Positions 13,810 to 64,000 of a stretch of DNA of 64,000 nucleotides are shown piece by piece; position 1 is the stretch's first letter; each line of letters begins with the position of its first letter. The position numbers were made by a program, and so were the translations under genes. Origin of the DNA: Apostichopus japonicus (lineage: Eukaryota; Echinodermata; Holothuroidea; Aspidochirotida; Stichopodidae); contig NC_092571.1 of the NCBI RefSeq assembly GCF_037975245.1, positions 20,608,917 through 20,672,916 of the forward strand, read 5' to 3'. Under the pieces are notes generated by a model. That model ran no database searches and was not told where the DNA came from. It worked only from the letters and a program-made list of their open reading frames with translations.

Positions 13810-14778
13810 AGATATGATTGCACCAAGGTTAATGAGATGTTTGGATGTGATATCAATCCACAAATGATTCTGCCGTTTAAATTTGTTAAATTCGGCAACT
13901 ATCAACGAACCGTTCCTCTTTAAGCCTATGGAACAGATTTAATGAAACGAAAAAAAAAATACCTGTAGTAATTAAACAATTAAATGTTGGCCCCTCTTGT
14001 CGAAAATATCAAATAGAGAATTTTCAAGACAATTTTTACTGTATTTACATCTTCTCATTCACCCTACTAGAGGCAATGACTGTCCACCCCCCCCCCCCCC
14101 CCCTTAACTCCCCCCTTAAGGGTATCTCTTCTTATCCCTACAAACACTTGTTTGGGACTGAAATTGCTACAATGTAACAGAACTATATCATTTCTGTGTT
14201 TTTAAAGTATCTTAAAAAAGGAATTTTTCAACTTCCAACAGAAAAATTTGAATCAGCAAGTTTTAACTTGTTCAGTATATTTCACTACTGACATTTTCAA
14301 CATCATCTCCTTATTTGTACATTGTTTCAGAAACAGAAAGAAGGGAGGCTAAAAGACTATTTAAAAAATATTGACAGAAACTTAAAAACATTTCTTCTTT
14401 AACTGATAACCTTGTATCAAACAGTACTTAACATCTGCAGAATTGTTTTTGTTTGTTTCATGTAAACCTGTTTAATACCGATGATAAAAATAAATTTTAC
14501 ATCTCCTTGTTAACTTGATAAAACTTAACAACTTTCTTACAGCACTGTTTTCACATTTTATGTATGACATTTTTTGTCCTATATATTTTATGTCCTATAT
14601 ATTTTATGTAGGCCATATTAAATAGATATCTCTTTCTTTGGTTTAGGTGGTTGTTGGTTGAGAAGGTTATAGAATCATGTGGGTTAATCTTTGATATTTA
14701 CAAAATAATAGTATTTAAAGCTGAGATACAAATTCTTTCAGCTGCAAAGATAAATGACTTGCAGTCTTTCTTCAAGGG
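13810..14778. other. No gene seen
   Basis: AT-rich; a ~17-base poly-C run near 14087-14103 and a duplicated TATATTTTATGTCCTA motif near 14580 are the only distinct features. Confidence 0.4.
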
Positions 14779-14940
14779 ACTTGCAGATTAAGGTCAGTAA
14801 TTTAAAGCAATTCTAATCATTGACCCCAATATCTAAACTTGCAGATTAAGGTCAGTAACTTAAAGCATTTCTAATCATTGACCCCAATATCTAAACTTGC
14901 AGATTAAGGTAAGTATTTTAAAGCATTTCTAATCGTTGAC
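14779..14940 (+). repeat. 57-bp tandem repeat, about 3 copies
   Basis: The block starting ACTTGCAGATTAAGG recurs at about 14779, 14837 and 14894 with few changes. The last copy decays. Confidence 0.8.
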
Positions 14941-15364
14941 ACCTTGATCTGACTCGACCAAGTAAAGCTATAATCCGTTAAAAATTGTAAAAAAAAAGAA
15001 AGAAACTGTATGTAACTATTCTATAGTTGCCATTTTGTGTCCCGATTGATCGATTGTTTCCAAGGAATGAAACCGCCAAGACTTTAGCAAGTTCAATGTC
15101 ACATGACCAAACTTCTCCACATCTTTTCTTTCTCAGGCTGAGGTTAAATCATTTAGAACCATACATTTTGGAAGATTTGTTGCAGTTTGGTAAAAAATAA
15201 ATAAATATCAATCACAAATTCCATGTTTTTGTAAGAAACGCCGACTCCAACAGTAGAATTTCACAGTAGAACCCATAGATACACTTGATTCAACCACGAA
15301 TAACTTACTATGGGTGTCTTTAATTTATTTAATGGGTGATCTTGTTCACCATTAGTAGTCATAT

Positions 15365-15682
15365 TTACTGAAGGTATAAAACATTAGGAGGCAATTGATG
15401 CCATCTGTGATGCTTGTAGATGATAATTCCAACATTGGCAAGACAAATAATTTCATCTTTCAATTGAAGGGATATTCCAGGTCGCTGTAGATGTTCTGCA
15501 TGTTTAGATTTAGAAGACATCCTCATATCATTTCGTCTGGCAAAGACATGTTTTTTTTTTAAAATTGGTGATAGACATTCTGTTAATGCATTTGCGAAGA
15601 GCAGAATGAATGATGTCATCACAGCAATTTTCAAGCTGAAAATGTAGGTTTTTCCTTTTTCTTTCATAATATTTAAGCTCAC
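15365..15682 (-). CDS. Candidate small secreted protein, 105 codons
   Basis: A complete ATG-to-stop minus-strand ORF. Near its N-terminus a basic stretch precedes a hydrophobic core (IAVMTSFILLFANAL) that resembles a signal peptide; KKK and RR then appear, which could be proprotein-processing sites. Two cysteines only. I recognise no family. It lies 1.3 kb downstream of the M13 stop on the same strand and may be chance ORF or 3' UTR. Confidence 0.25.
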   Translation of the reverse strand: MSLNIMKEKGKTYIFSLKIAVMTSFILLFANALTECLSPILKKKHVFARRNDMRMSSKSKHAEHLQRPGISLQLKDEIICLANVGIIIYKHHRWHQLPPNVLYLQ

Positions 15683-15851
15683 TTATTCACAGAGGAAATT
15701 CATAGTTTGGCAAAACAAAATGTTGCAACTTCTAAACCTGGAGAACATTATTTTGACAGCTAAGCAAATATTCCAAAGGTATCACATAACGAGGGTAATT
15801 TAACAAGAGGATTATAAAACTAACTTTAAAATTCTGAAGCGGATTTACTGT

Positions 15852-16030
15852 GATGACATCACATGTGATGTCATCACATACATCACATGTGATGTCATCA
15901 CATACATCACATGACGTGACATCACAGACCAACCACTGTGATCCATTCCCTGGATGACATCACATGTGATGCCATCACTTACATCACATGAGATGACATC
16001 ACAGACCATCCACTGTGATCCATTCTCAGG
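15852..16030. repeat. Palindromic TGATGTCATCAC / ACATCACATG repeats
   Basis: Short palindromes built on ACATCACATGTGATGTCATC recur several times. The larger block, ending CACTGTGATCCATTC, occurs twice (about 15852-15945 and 15953-16024). A related segment is at 20107-20148 in intron 15. Confidence 0.8.
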
Positions 16031-17017
16031 AGATATTGAGGGGGATAGCCAGTCAAAATTGGTCACATTCTGTTTTAAGCAAAATGCTACCTGATAGTCC
16101 ATTGATGATAAATTCTAATTAAACTTAAATAAAATTGAACGAAAATTGGCCCACATGATCATTCAGCACTCTTTCTTGGACCCTCACACTTCGGGCCCTC
16201 TAAGTTATGTTAAACTTTTCCACATACGGTGTTCTGTACATATTATTAATTAAAGTTGTTCAAAGTACAACCGTGAAGGGCCGGAAATCGCATCTTACAT
16301 GGCTGGCTTTTCTCTTTCCAACAATGGAGGAGTGATGATTCCCACCTATTTTCATAGGTAAAACTAGTACAACATACACATATAACACATTTGTAATTTT
16401 GTCATAAATAGCGACCATAATGTGGGTACAACACAAATGAAACTCTGCACCATGTTTTGATGAAGTGTCCGGATTCATCAAAAGTATAATAAATTAATAA
16501 CACACAGATAATCTCACTGATCTCAGAAAGGTAGTTTTAATCCCACCATAATTACACCTAATCTGCTGATTCATCATCATATGAGAGTCTCACCGATGTA
16601 ATAACAAGAAGCAGAATTCACATATAAATTACAATACATCATCGGAATTAATAAATAAATATACTCTTCCTTCTTTGCATTGGTAAGTGCAAGCCACTGC
16701 ATCGAACACAGTACAAGTAGAAACTGTATTGTTGGTTATGGATGAAATTCACAGCCACGTACTGTGGAACAGTTGTCATGATCAAGTTACCATTTGTAAT
16801 GCCCTATATATATATCCTGCCATGTTATCTGTGTTATTTTGAGGGCAGGGTGTGATAAGTGAACTGTTGCTGCCGTACCTTTCATCACCGAAGTGTCTTA
16901 TGTTTATATAGACTCTGTTTGATATTAAGTGCTTTCTATACTTTGAAAGGATATAACACACAGGATTTTTGGGGTAACATGATTCTTCCCGTAACCTCTC
17001 GGATTCCTCCCTGACAG
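16031..17017 (-). other. Probable 3' UTR and downstream flank of the M13 gene
   Basis: No coding exon is seen. The 3' UTR must begin here. An ATTAAA variant polyadenylation signal reads on the minus strand at about 16536-16541, but the true end is not determinable from sequence alone. Confidence 0.4.
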
Positions 17018-56067
<39,050 letters not shown>

Positions 56068-56674
56068 CTGCCAAAAAAAAAATTAAAAGATATTACAGAG
56101 AATTCAGGGAAAGGTATGTCAATGTGAGACTGCATGTATGGCTCTAATTTCTATTCTAGCCAACCCTTTTCACTGGGCGGGATTTATCCAAAATGGAAAA
56201 ACGTTGCTATACAATTATAGGCAGTTCTTTGTACACAGGAACGCATGTAGTATTTTTGATGTGAGATAAAACTCAAAAGAGCTTTCACACCTGCTACACA
56301 AAACTTGACAACTAAATTATTCCCTGCTGGTTTAACATTGAGTTACCTTAGCCCACAATTTCAGAATCATAAAGCTGCTTGACCAGGCGTCTATAGCCAG
56401 TGCTGCCCACATGTCCCTTGCCTATCCTCTCCCCTCTGACCCTCCCCCCTCTTTGTCTGCCTCATCCACCTTTGATTGAGGAAGCACTTGAAATCTCAAC
56501 CAACAGGAACTTTCATCATGAATATATGTAGCAGAGACAGTGATACCCATTAACAGCACATTTTTGGAAGGCCAACCTTTTATCAAACCTATACCGTATC
56601 ACTCGACAAAAATGTATTTTATCACATTATAAACACTGTCACGTATACCACCCTTTTATTTTTCACCAAATGTA

Positions 56675-57255
56675 TGTTATATACATATATAACTCTTAAC
56701 TAAAGCCATAGCATTTATCAGTACCTATATGGGGAGCTATCCGTATCAACCCGTAACAACCCGTTCTGGATGCGCAGTTTCACGCATCATCGCCTTTTCA
56801 GGTCACAGAAGCTGCTGGATCGGATGCGCTATGGATCGTTCCAACCCGTTGTGCAATCCGGAAAAGTATGTAATACATAAATAACTCATAACTGAAGCCA
56901 TAGCTATCCGTGAGTTATCAGTATCTATATGGGGAGCTATCCGAATAAACCCGTAACAACCCAATCTGGATATGCAGTTTCATGCATCAGGTCACGGAAG
57001 CTGCCGGATTACCTTGCGCTACAGATCGTTCCAACCCGTTGTGCGATCCGGGAAGTATGTTATACAAAAATGATTCTTAACTGAAGCCACAGCTATCCGT
57101 GAGTTATCAGTATCTATATGGGGAGCTATCCGTAACAACCCGTAACAACCCGTTCTGGATGTGCAGTTTCACGCATCCAGGAAGCTGCCGGATGACCTTG
57201 CGCTACGGCTCATTCCGGGAAAGTGTGAAACCCGGGCTTTACACACATATAACTC
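56675..57255 (+). repeat. ~190-bp tandem repeat, 3 copies
   Basis: GGGGAGCTATCCG occurs at 56731, 56931 and 57120. Units share CCCGTAACAACCC, GCAGTTTCACGCATC and CGTTCCAACCCGTTGTGC; copies have diverged by indels. Confidence 0.9.
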
Positions 57256-60218
57256 TCATTCTTAAGAATTTCCTTCTCTAGACACTATATTTTCAACTTA
57301 CTTATTAGAAATAATGACACAAACAGGAAATGTAAAAAGTTATCAATAACAAGCAGAAACACCTGCTTTAAGTGCAAAATAATAAACCACTGTGTTCTTG
57401 CCAAATTTCAATCATGTCCATCGATGTCCAGGAATGTCAAGAGCCAGTTTGCATCCAGTCTGGGGTTAGTTATATGTCATAGGAAACCCTCTTTTGAAGC
57501 CATCAGTTTTTTTCTTACGTATACTATGAAAATTTAATATAACTTGTTTTTTAACCCATGTTTTCCTGTGCCCCCTAATCAACACTGCATCCCAGGGTTT
57601 AGCACAGCTGAAACAATTCTCCTTAGGCTACCATTGAACAGATCAAACTTGCAACAGAAGATGTCCATTAAAAGCCGACTTTTTATTCATTTCCCTAATA
57701 TTACTGCCAAGCTAACATGGTAGCTTTCATACATGTCTTTCAACAGATTAAACTTCACAGAATTGTCTGTTTGTGAGAAAAAGTTTGTAATAATTCGACT
57801 TTACTGAATATTCCGAGCGCATGAAGCTTCAGGGAGGAGGGGGGGGTGGGGGCGGAGAAAAAAAATAATGGAAATAAATCAAAACTCAATCATAAATTTT
57901 CCCCAAAAGCAATATATATAACATATTGTACTGTATGTATTATGTATGTGAGCTTCCTTCAAGCTTAATTTATTCTGACAAACCAGCTGTCCTTGATATA
58001 TATTATACAGCACATACATGTAACTATTAACCAGTACATGTAATGATTTATCTTAGCATGACCTTTAACCCCAAATCAAAAACCTTGGTTTGCTGCTTTA
58101 AGCAGGTGATTAGAATTGCAATCAGCCATTGAATGTCTACAAAGGCTACAGTACTTGAACTGCCTTCAATTTCCATATGATGAGGTAATTAGTATTGAAG
58201 TGATCATAATCCTGAGTGCCATTTACAATTCAAGGTAAACTAAATCTTTTTCCAAGCTTCATGAGACATGAAATAATGTTATATAACATGTCATAGCCTC
58301 ATATGGAAAGATTTTGAAGGATTAATTGGAATCATGCAGAAATTTATTATAATAATTTTATAATTTTCAGGTACATTGAAGAAAAATGTAATATAAAGCT
58401 GCATAAATTTACAATAGTACTAAGTAGTACACAGTAGTACTACATGCTGCTGAATGTACTGTGCAAACAAACCTGATGTTTGATCAAGTCTATCAAGCAC
58501 ACGATCATCTGGCTTAATATGTAATATATATTAATAACAGAGTTTCACTAGGGTGCTGGTGCGTGCACTATTAAATTATTAGGCTTAAACATTATATTGT
58601 ATGTTATAATAGGTACAGTTGAATAGACCTGAACCAATAAACATAAAAACAAGATGGCAATCCACAGAGTTTTATATCTCATCACCAGCAAAAACTGATT
58701 TGAAATAAACAAATTTATAATAAGCTATGCAATCTGGCTATAACATTTTTGAACTTAACAACTTTCCCCTTGGTGTTTAAATAAAAATTAAAGTTGACCT
58801 TTGACCTCTGGTTCCGGGGGAACCTGTGAGACACAAGGGTTCACCCTGGGGTACCTAATTCCCACCGAGATTGACGAAAATTGACCCAGCCGTTTTAAGA
58901 GTTTTTGACACAAAATTTGACACACACATCCCTCAGTCATGGACTTCCGGTCACCCTGGGGTACCCTACCATGGGTGACCCCCAAGAATAGCTAAGCAGG
59001 GAAATTAACCATTATCATGGCACTGTTGCTATGGCAACTGACACTGCTGTATATGACCCAACTAGTGAAAGGAACTACAATATCTCATCCTCTCTATGGG
59101 AGCAACAAGATAACAACAACGAAGATGTATTAAACCATACTGGCCTTATTTTTAAAAGCTGTATATATGAGCATACATGAAGCACATAATTGTGAACGTA
59201 CTAACCACCATTATTATACACAATGAGTTCACAATATACAACTCCTCCACAATTAATAACTCCTCACATGTGAAACTCACCTTCTGGTTCCGTTAAGATC
59301 ATTGGACCTGCTTAAACAGTATTCAACTTTTTCTCTTTTCTAAGAATTATTAATTGGTCTCTTAAATTTAACTTTGCACGTAGACTATAGTTTAACGTGC
59401 ATTGATCAACCCATTTATTGATGGATTAATAAATAATGCATTCTGCGCTCTATATATATTATTATCATCATTATATCGAATAATAAATGTATTTGCAGTA
59501 TATATAGTGTAGTATAAATATTTAGTTACACATAGTCTACATGTGTAGGCTAGGTAGATTTGAGTTCATATGTCGAATGGAGATAGATGTATGAAAGGAG
59601 TGAAGTTATTAAAAAAAACAAAGCAAAAACCCTTATAGTAGCAGAACTCACTTCATCTAAATTGACACCATATGCAATGATTACTTGCCGAGAACATGTT
59701 TGGACACTTCACCCACCACAAACATATACAAATTTCAACTAACTTGCAAACTGGAATGAGCACATAAGATTGATTTAAAACTGGAACTTTTGAATCACTG
59801 TTTCTCTCAAAGCCTTCAAAATATTACAGCAATTACCATGATCAAAATAAAGTAATTGTGTTTTTATATATATATATATATATATATATTAGATATACAT
59901 GTCAAAATTCAAATGTTGTTTCCATGGCTACATCATTTCGGGTGCAGGAAAGAAGACCACATATCAATGTTCACTTACGAGACGATTTACAGACGTTTGA
60001 TACAGTTTGTCCCTCCATGAAGAAGATTTCTTTGAATAATTTCATATCAAAGATTTGGAAGTTTGAATTGTCATTTATTTGACAACCATTTAAAACCCAG
60101 TAATCTTGATATTATTGGTCAACTACTGTATGAAAGGGGAAGAAAACGGGGGGTTCATTGGAAAAATTGGTAATGAAGATGTAGTACATAATGCCATATA
60201 CAGCTGCAGTAACACAGA

Positions 60219-60680
60219 CCCCTGCGGAACTACTGAGCAGTGTCCTATATAGAGGTTAGGTCTACGTATGCTATCAATTGTTCAACCTACTGTACAACTA
60301 CAGTACCTCTCCACTCACCTAACAACCCCGAACCACACACCTTTCTAACCCAAAGTGCTCATCCTCCAGAAATAAATAAACCCCTGCAGAACTACTGAGC
60401 AGGGTGTCCTTTATAGAGAAGGGTTACATATGCTATAAATTCAACCTACAACTACCCCTCCACTCACCTACCAAACCCCAACCACACACCTTCCTAACCC
60501 AAAGTGCTCATCCTCCAGAAATTAAAAAAACCCCTGCAGAACTACTGAGCAGGGTGTCCTTTATAGAGAAGGGTTACATATGCTATAAATTCAACCTACA
60601 ACTACCCCTCCACTCACCTACCAAACCCCAACCACACACCTTCCTAACCCAACGTCCTCATCCTCAAGAAATCAACAGAG
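60219..60680 (+). repeat. 152-bp tandem repeat, 3 copies
   Basis: CCCCTGCAGAACTACTGAGC begins units at about 60219, 60380 and 60532. The last two are nearly identical, the first is diverged. An apparent 94-codon ORF over it is an artefact of the repeat. Confidence 0.92.
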
Positions 60681-63600
60681 GCGATTGAGAAAATTACCCT
60701 AAACAGTATCAAGCAAGCACATGCAGGATTGTTTTTCTCCATGGCCAGTATAACACTCTACGAGTTACAATCCAGAGGTACACCTTTGGTGGTATGTTTC
60801 AGGTAAATTCTACACACTGAAGACGAAGCCTGTGTTATACTCACAGAAAACTGTGTATCCTTCGTCATTATTTACTTCCCTGGAATTCCCTCGTTATGAA
60901 ACTTTCCTCTAGTAATTTAAATGATCGTCCATCTATTCCGATGCCACACAATGAAATACATCTGTGCGACTTCTGAACGATTGCCAAAAACCGGTTGCAA
61001 AGTGAAGCGGAGTCACTTTCCTCTTTATAGCATGATTAAACGTAAAGAAAACACAATCCCTGAGATCGGAGACGTTCTCACTACGACAAACCAAAAAGAC
61101 TCACTCACTGACTGACTGACTGACTGTGCAGCTAGCTCCCTGTATGTTACAGTAGGTTGATAGCTTGTTAAATATCACACAGCCTCCTTGAAAGCTTGTC
61201 AAAATGTTGTCAATTATTTCTAGGTGTTTTTATTATTCCCTTCTAGTGGACATCAATGGTAGATGAGTACAACTATTTTCGAAGGATCTTGTGAGGCTGT
61301 CAAGTTGATGCTATACGGGTTGCAATATACACATGGGCATGACATTGTATTCAAACAGTGTTATGTGGTATAAATATATTTATGTAAGGTTATAATTATA
61401 CAGAGTGGGACAATGGACAGCAGGTATAATATTGTAATGCATTAGATATATCAAAGGTATAAAACAAAAGACAGAAGAACAAATAAGTAAAAGTTACACG
61501 GAAGATGTAATACAACACATGAAATTTAACTACAAGAATATTATATTTTTCACCAGTACATACTATAATGTAGAACATAGGATGTAGATACTACTGATAT
61601 ATATTTTACCTTCATAAACACATAATGTGTATACCATAAATGATAAAACTTACTGGTTTATATATTTACGAGTGACGAGCTTAATTGTCTCCTGAGAGGA
61701 GTATATGAGTGAGACACTTGAAATTTTGATTTAATCAGTCTGTTGGGAGGGTCACATGATGGAGGGGGGGTTAGGGGAGGTAGGATTGGGGTGCTTTGAA
61801 CTGATCGATTGTATACATACCACAGGCAATATTTCATAACCGCTGTCAGTTTGAAATGGTTTTGAATGATGAATTGCACTGCACTATGTATAATTAAGAG
61901 ACATTAAGAACTGACCTGTCAACCAGGGGTATAGGCAGCCAGCCGTTCAGCCGATTTTTGCACGGCCGGTTTCTCAAAATGACGACCTATTTTTCTGTGC
62001 ACGGCTTGCAAAATATGTATGAATCCGTGAAAAGTTTTCTCAAGTTTTCAATATAGAGTATGCAAATATTCAGAGTTACAGAAATGATATAACGATGTCA
62101 ATATGGGTTTTTTTCTTGTTTTTCCCAACATTCCCTAATTTTACCAAACAAATCTTGTATTGACTAACAAAACAGCTTGCATATTACCCTCCGATACCTC
62201 AAAAATGCAAAGTTTCTAAGGGGGCGTTGCTCCCTTAACTCCCATAAGGTGCCCCCCGCCGTGACATACTTGGTTCATTTAGACTAGCTCCCAAATATGC
62301 TAGACAATTAAATAATGGTCACTCATATTTAAAGTTTAAGAAGCATTATGTATAAGAAACATTGAGATAATTAACTCTTTACTTTTAATAATAACTCTTT
62401 TTCAACATTATTATTTTTTTTTAGATGAAGTTTTTTAAAATTATTTTTGATTTTTTTTCCTTCTTCAATAGTTGAAATCTAATCTAATATATGAAGATAT
62501 TTTTGGATGCATATCTACTAAAATAATAAATAATAACATTTTTAGCCTGCCAAACTTTCTGAAGGTAATATTGATTGACCTTAATAAGCTGGGAAACTGA
62601 ATGTAAGATTAACAGTACGCTTAGATTCAATGGGTCTGTACACCATTATGGACAAGTATTGTAGTGGTCTACTCTTCCCAATACGTACGTTGTTTGTCCA
62701 TCCTTCATTTGTCTTTAGTAATCGAGTTATTTCCCAATTAAGGGAAAGTTTTGATCTCCTTCCAGAAATGGTCTGTATCTTAATTGGTAAGAAACTAGGA
62801 TCTAGTGTTTTCATTTGACGATAATTGCATGTGACATCTTTCGTGGAGGCTGTGTAAAGCTAAATTTGTAGCCATCAAAGAAAAAATATCTAGGGTACAG
62901 TATTGTTAGAGGCCAAAATGGGAGAAAAAGAAAAGGGTTGTGGGGTGGGAGGGGGAAAAGGGGGTGCAGGGAGAGGAGATATCAGGAAAAATTGAGAGGG
63001 TTCACATATTACCTACTTTTCTCCAAGCCAAGCACTACTGTGTATAGTATATACCAATATTTCCTATGCTAGGGGATCAATTTATCTCCTTAATTTGCCT
63101 TGATTGTATGAAGCAATATGTGAGAGAGACTAGAGAAGAGCTTAGGATAAGACACTGTGGATAAAGGCAAGAGATTCCTAAAGCCAATACACCCCTTGGT
63201 AAATACTTTCAAATTTGTAAGAACTTAATAGCGATTGAAAAGATATTTAACAAAAATAAGAAGATTTCAGAAGTTTAGCTTAAATGGACTTATCCAATAT
63301 GTGGGAGAGAATAGAGGAGAGCTTAGGATAAGACACAGGCCGTTCCAGATGATGAGCACAAAAGGTGAGAAGAAGTAGCAAAACATTCCAAATTTATGGC
63401 ATATAGCCAGGAGAGTTGTTCACGTTCATATCATTTATTGAGAACTCTTTAAAGCTAGTTGGAAGTTGCCATTTGCATTGTGTTGTGTGTATAATAAGGT
63501 GACCATATTTTTTAAACAGGAATTGGGGACAAAATGTTGAAGGTGGAATGGGGAAGGAGTCTAAGGATAGAGGGTGTCCCCCTCCCCTTTGAGAATAAAG

Positions 63601-64000
63601 TGCTAGTCTGGTAGAGCACAGACATGACATAATCAAGACTAAGCCTATAGGTCAGCACATGAGCAACACGACTTAGGAAACACTGTCACCATTGTACATT
63701 ACTCAGTGTATATAGTAGGATAGGCCTAACCTACATTATAATAGGTTAGGCCTACCATACATTATAGTAGTTCTTGTTTCAATCTCTGTGATCGTCCGTG
63801 CGAGGTATTTGTGTACATCTAAGGTTTTTGAATGACGTGTAATTAAAGCAGAATGGACAGGAAGGTAGATTTTGCAATATTTCTAAATCTATAAAATGTC
63901 ATACTTTAAGATATTGTGTTGTACATGTATAAGTTTTTGTCATGATTGCATGAAACCTAAATATTCACAGCATCGCATTTACACCTCAATCTCACAAGGA

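Larger units (their letters stand above)
56068..64000. other. Upstream flank, no gene or promoter recognised
   Basis: At least one 5' exon of the M13 gene must lie here or beyond, because exon 1 starts at an acceptor, but I cannot place it. Two tandem arrays (56675-57255, 60219-60680), short (TA)n at 59866-59891, (ACTG)n at 61100-61126 and short chance ORFs are seen. A segment near 63525-63600 resembles the G/C-rich core of the hAT element at 4063-5087. Confidence 0.5.

Noticed and set aside
15852-16030. CRISPR-like palindromic repeats
   Set aside because: Animal DNA, irregular spacing, no constant repeat with unique spacers; a simple palindromic satellite.
60404-60688. 94-codon ORF
   Set aside because: Arises from two nearly identical 152-bp tandem units.
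61926-62265. Another hAT element starting CAGGGGTATAGGCAGCC
   Set aside because: No matching right terminus or target duplication could be found.

Overview
This is a window of animal nuclear DNA. It is AT-rich, with long introns, many poly-C/poly-G and AT microsatellites, and a dense load of small DNA transposons, LINE tails and a tRNA-derived SINE. Nothing in it is bacterial or viral: no operons, rRNA or CRISPR. The protein resembles vertebrate endothelin-converting enzyme, and the repeat mix (hAT, TTAA-type, LINE, a Penelope-like 3' motif) suits a marine invertebrate, perhaps a deuterostome such as an echinoderm. The species assignment is inference.

One gene dominates. On the minus strand, 18 coding exons between 56067 and 17018 join in a continuous frame into a 770-residue type II membrane zinc metallopeptidase of family M13 (neprilysin / endothelin-converting enzyme). 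Exon 1 carries the cytosolic tail and transmembrane helix. Exons 2-13 carry the ectodomain with the NAYY motif. Exon 14 carries HEITH, exon 15 carries GENIAD, and exon 18 ends in CVVW and a stop. Intron 1 is 17.8 kb and intron 11 is a GC-AG intron. The start ATG follows directly on a splice acceptor, so an unseen 5' exon must lie above 56067.

Layout. 1-17017: downstream flank with no recognised gene, a 1.0-kb hAT-type element (4063-5087), a candidate exon (2276-2412), a small ORF with a signal-peptide-like start (15365-15682) and palindromic repeats. 17018-38000: exons 18 to 2, with introns full of tandem arrays. 38000-55800: intron 1, holding a triple-nested LINE/hAT/hAT, a 36-bp minisatellite, a TTAA-flanked element with a THAP-like ORF, LINE tails, a SINE and a 71-bp hAT-like element. 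56068-64000: upstream flank with two tandem arrays and no recognised gene.

The most unusual signal is in the splice sites. At least six of the 18 exons (3, 4, 6, 12, 15, 16) have a piece of exon plus its splice site duplicated in the adjacent intron. Exon 6 is the extreme case, with 11 full upstream copies of its acceptor and first ~27 coding bases. Several transposons also sit within 10-40 bp of splice donors.
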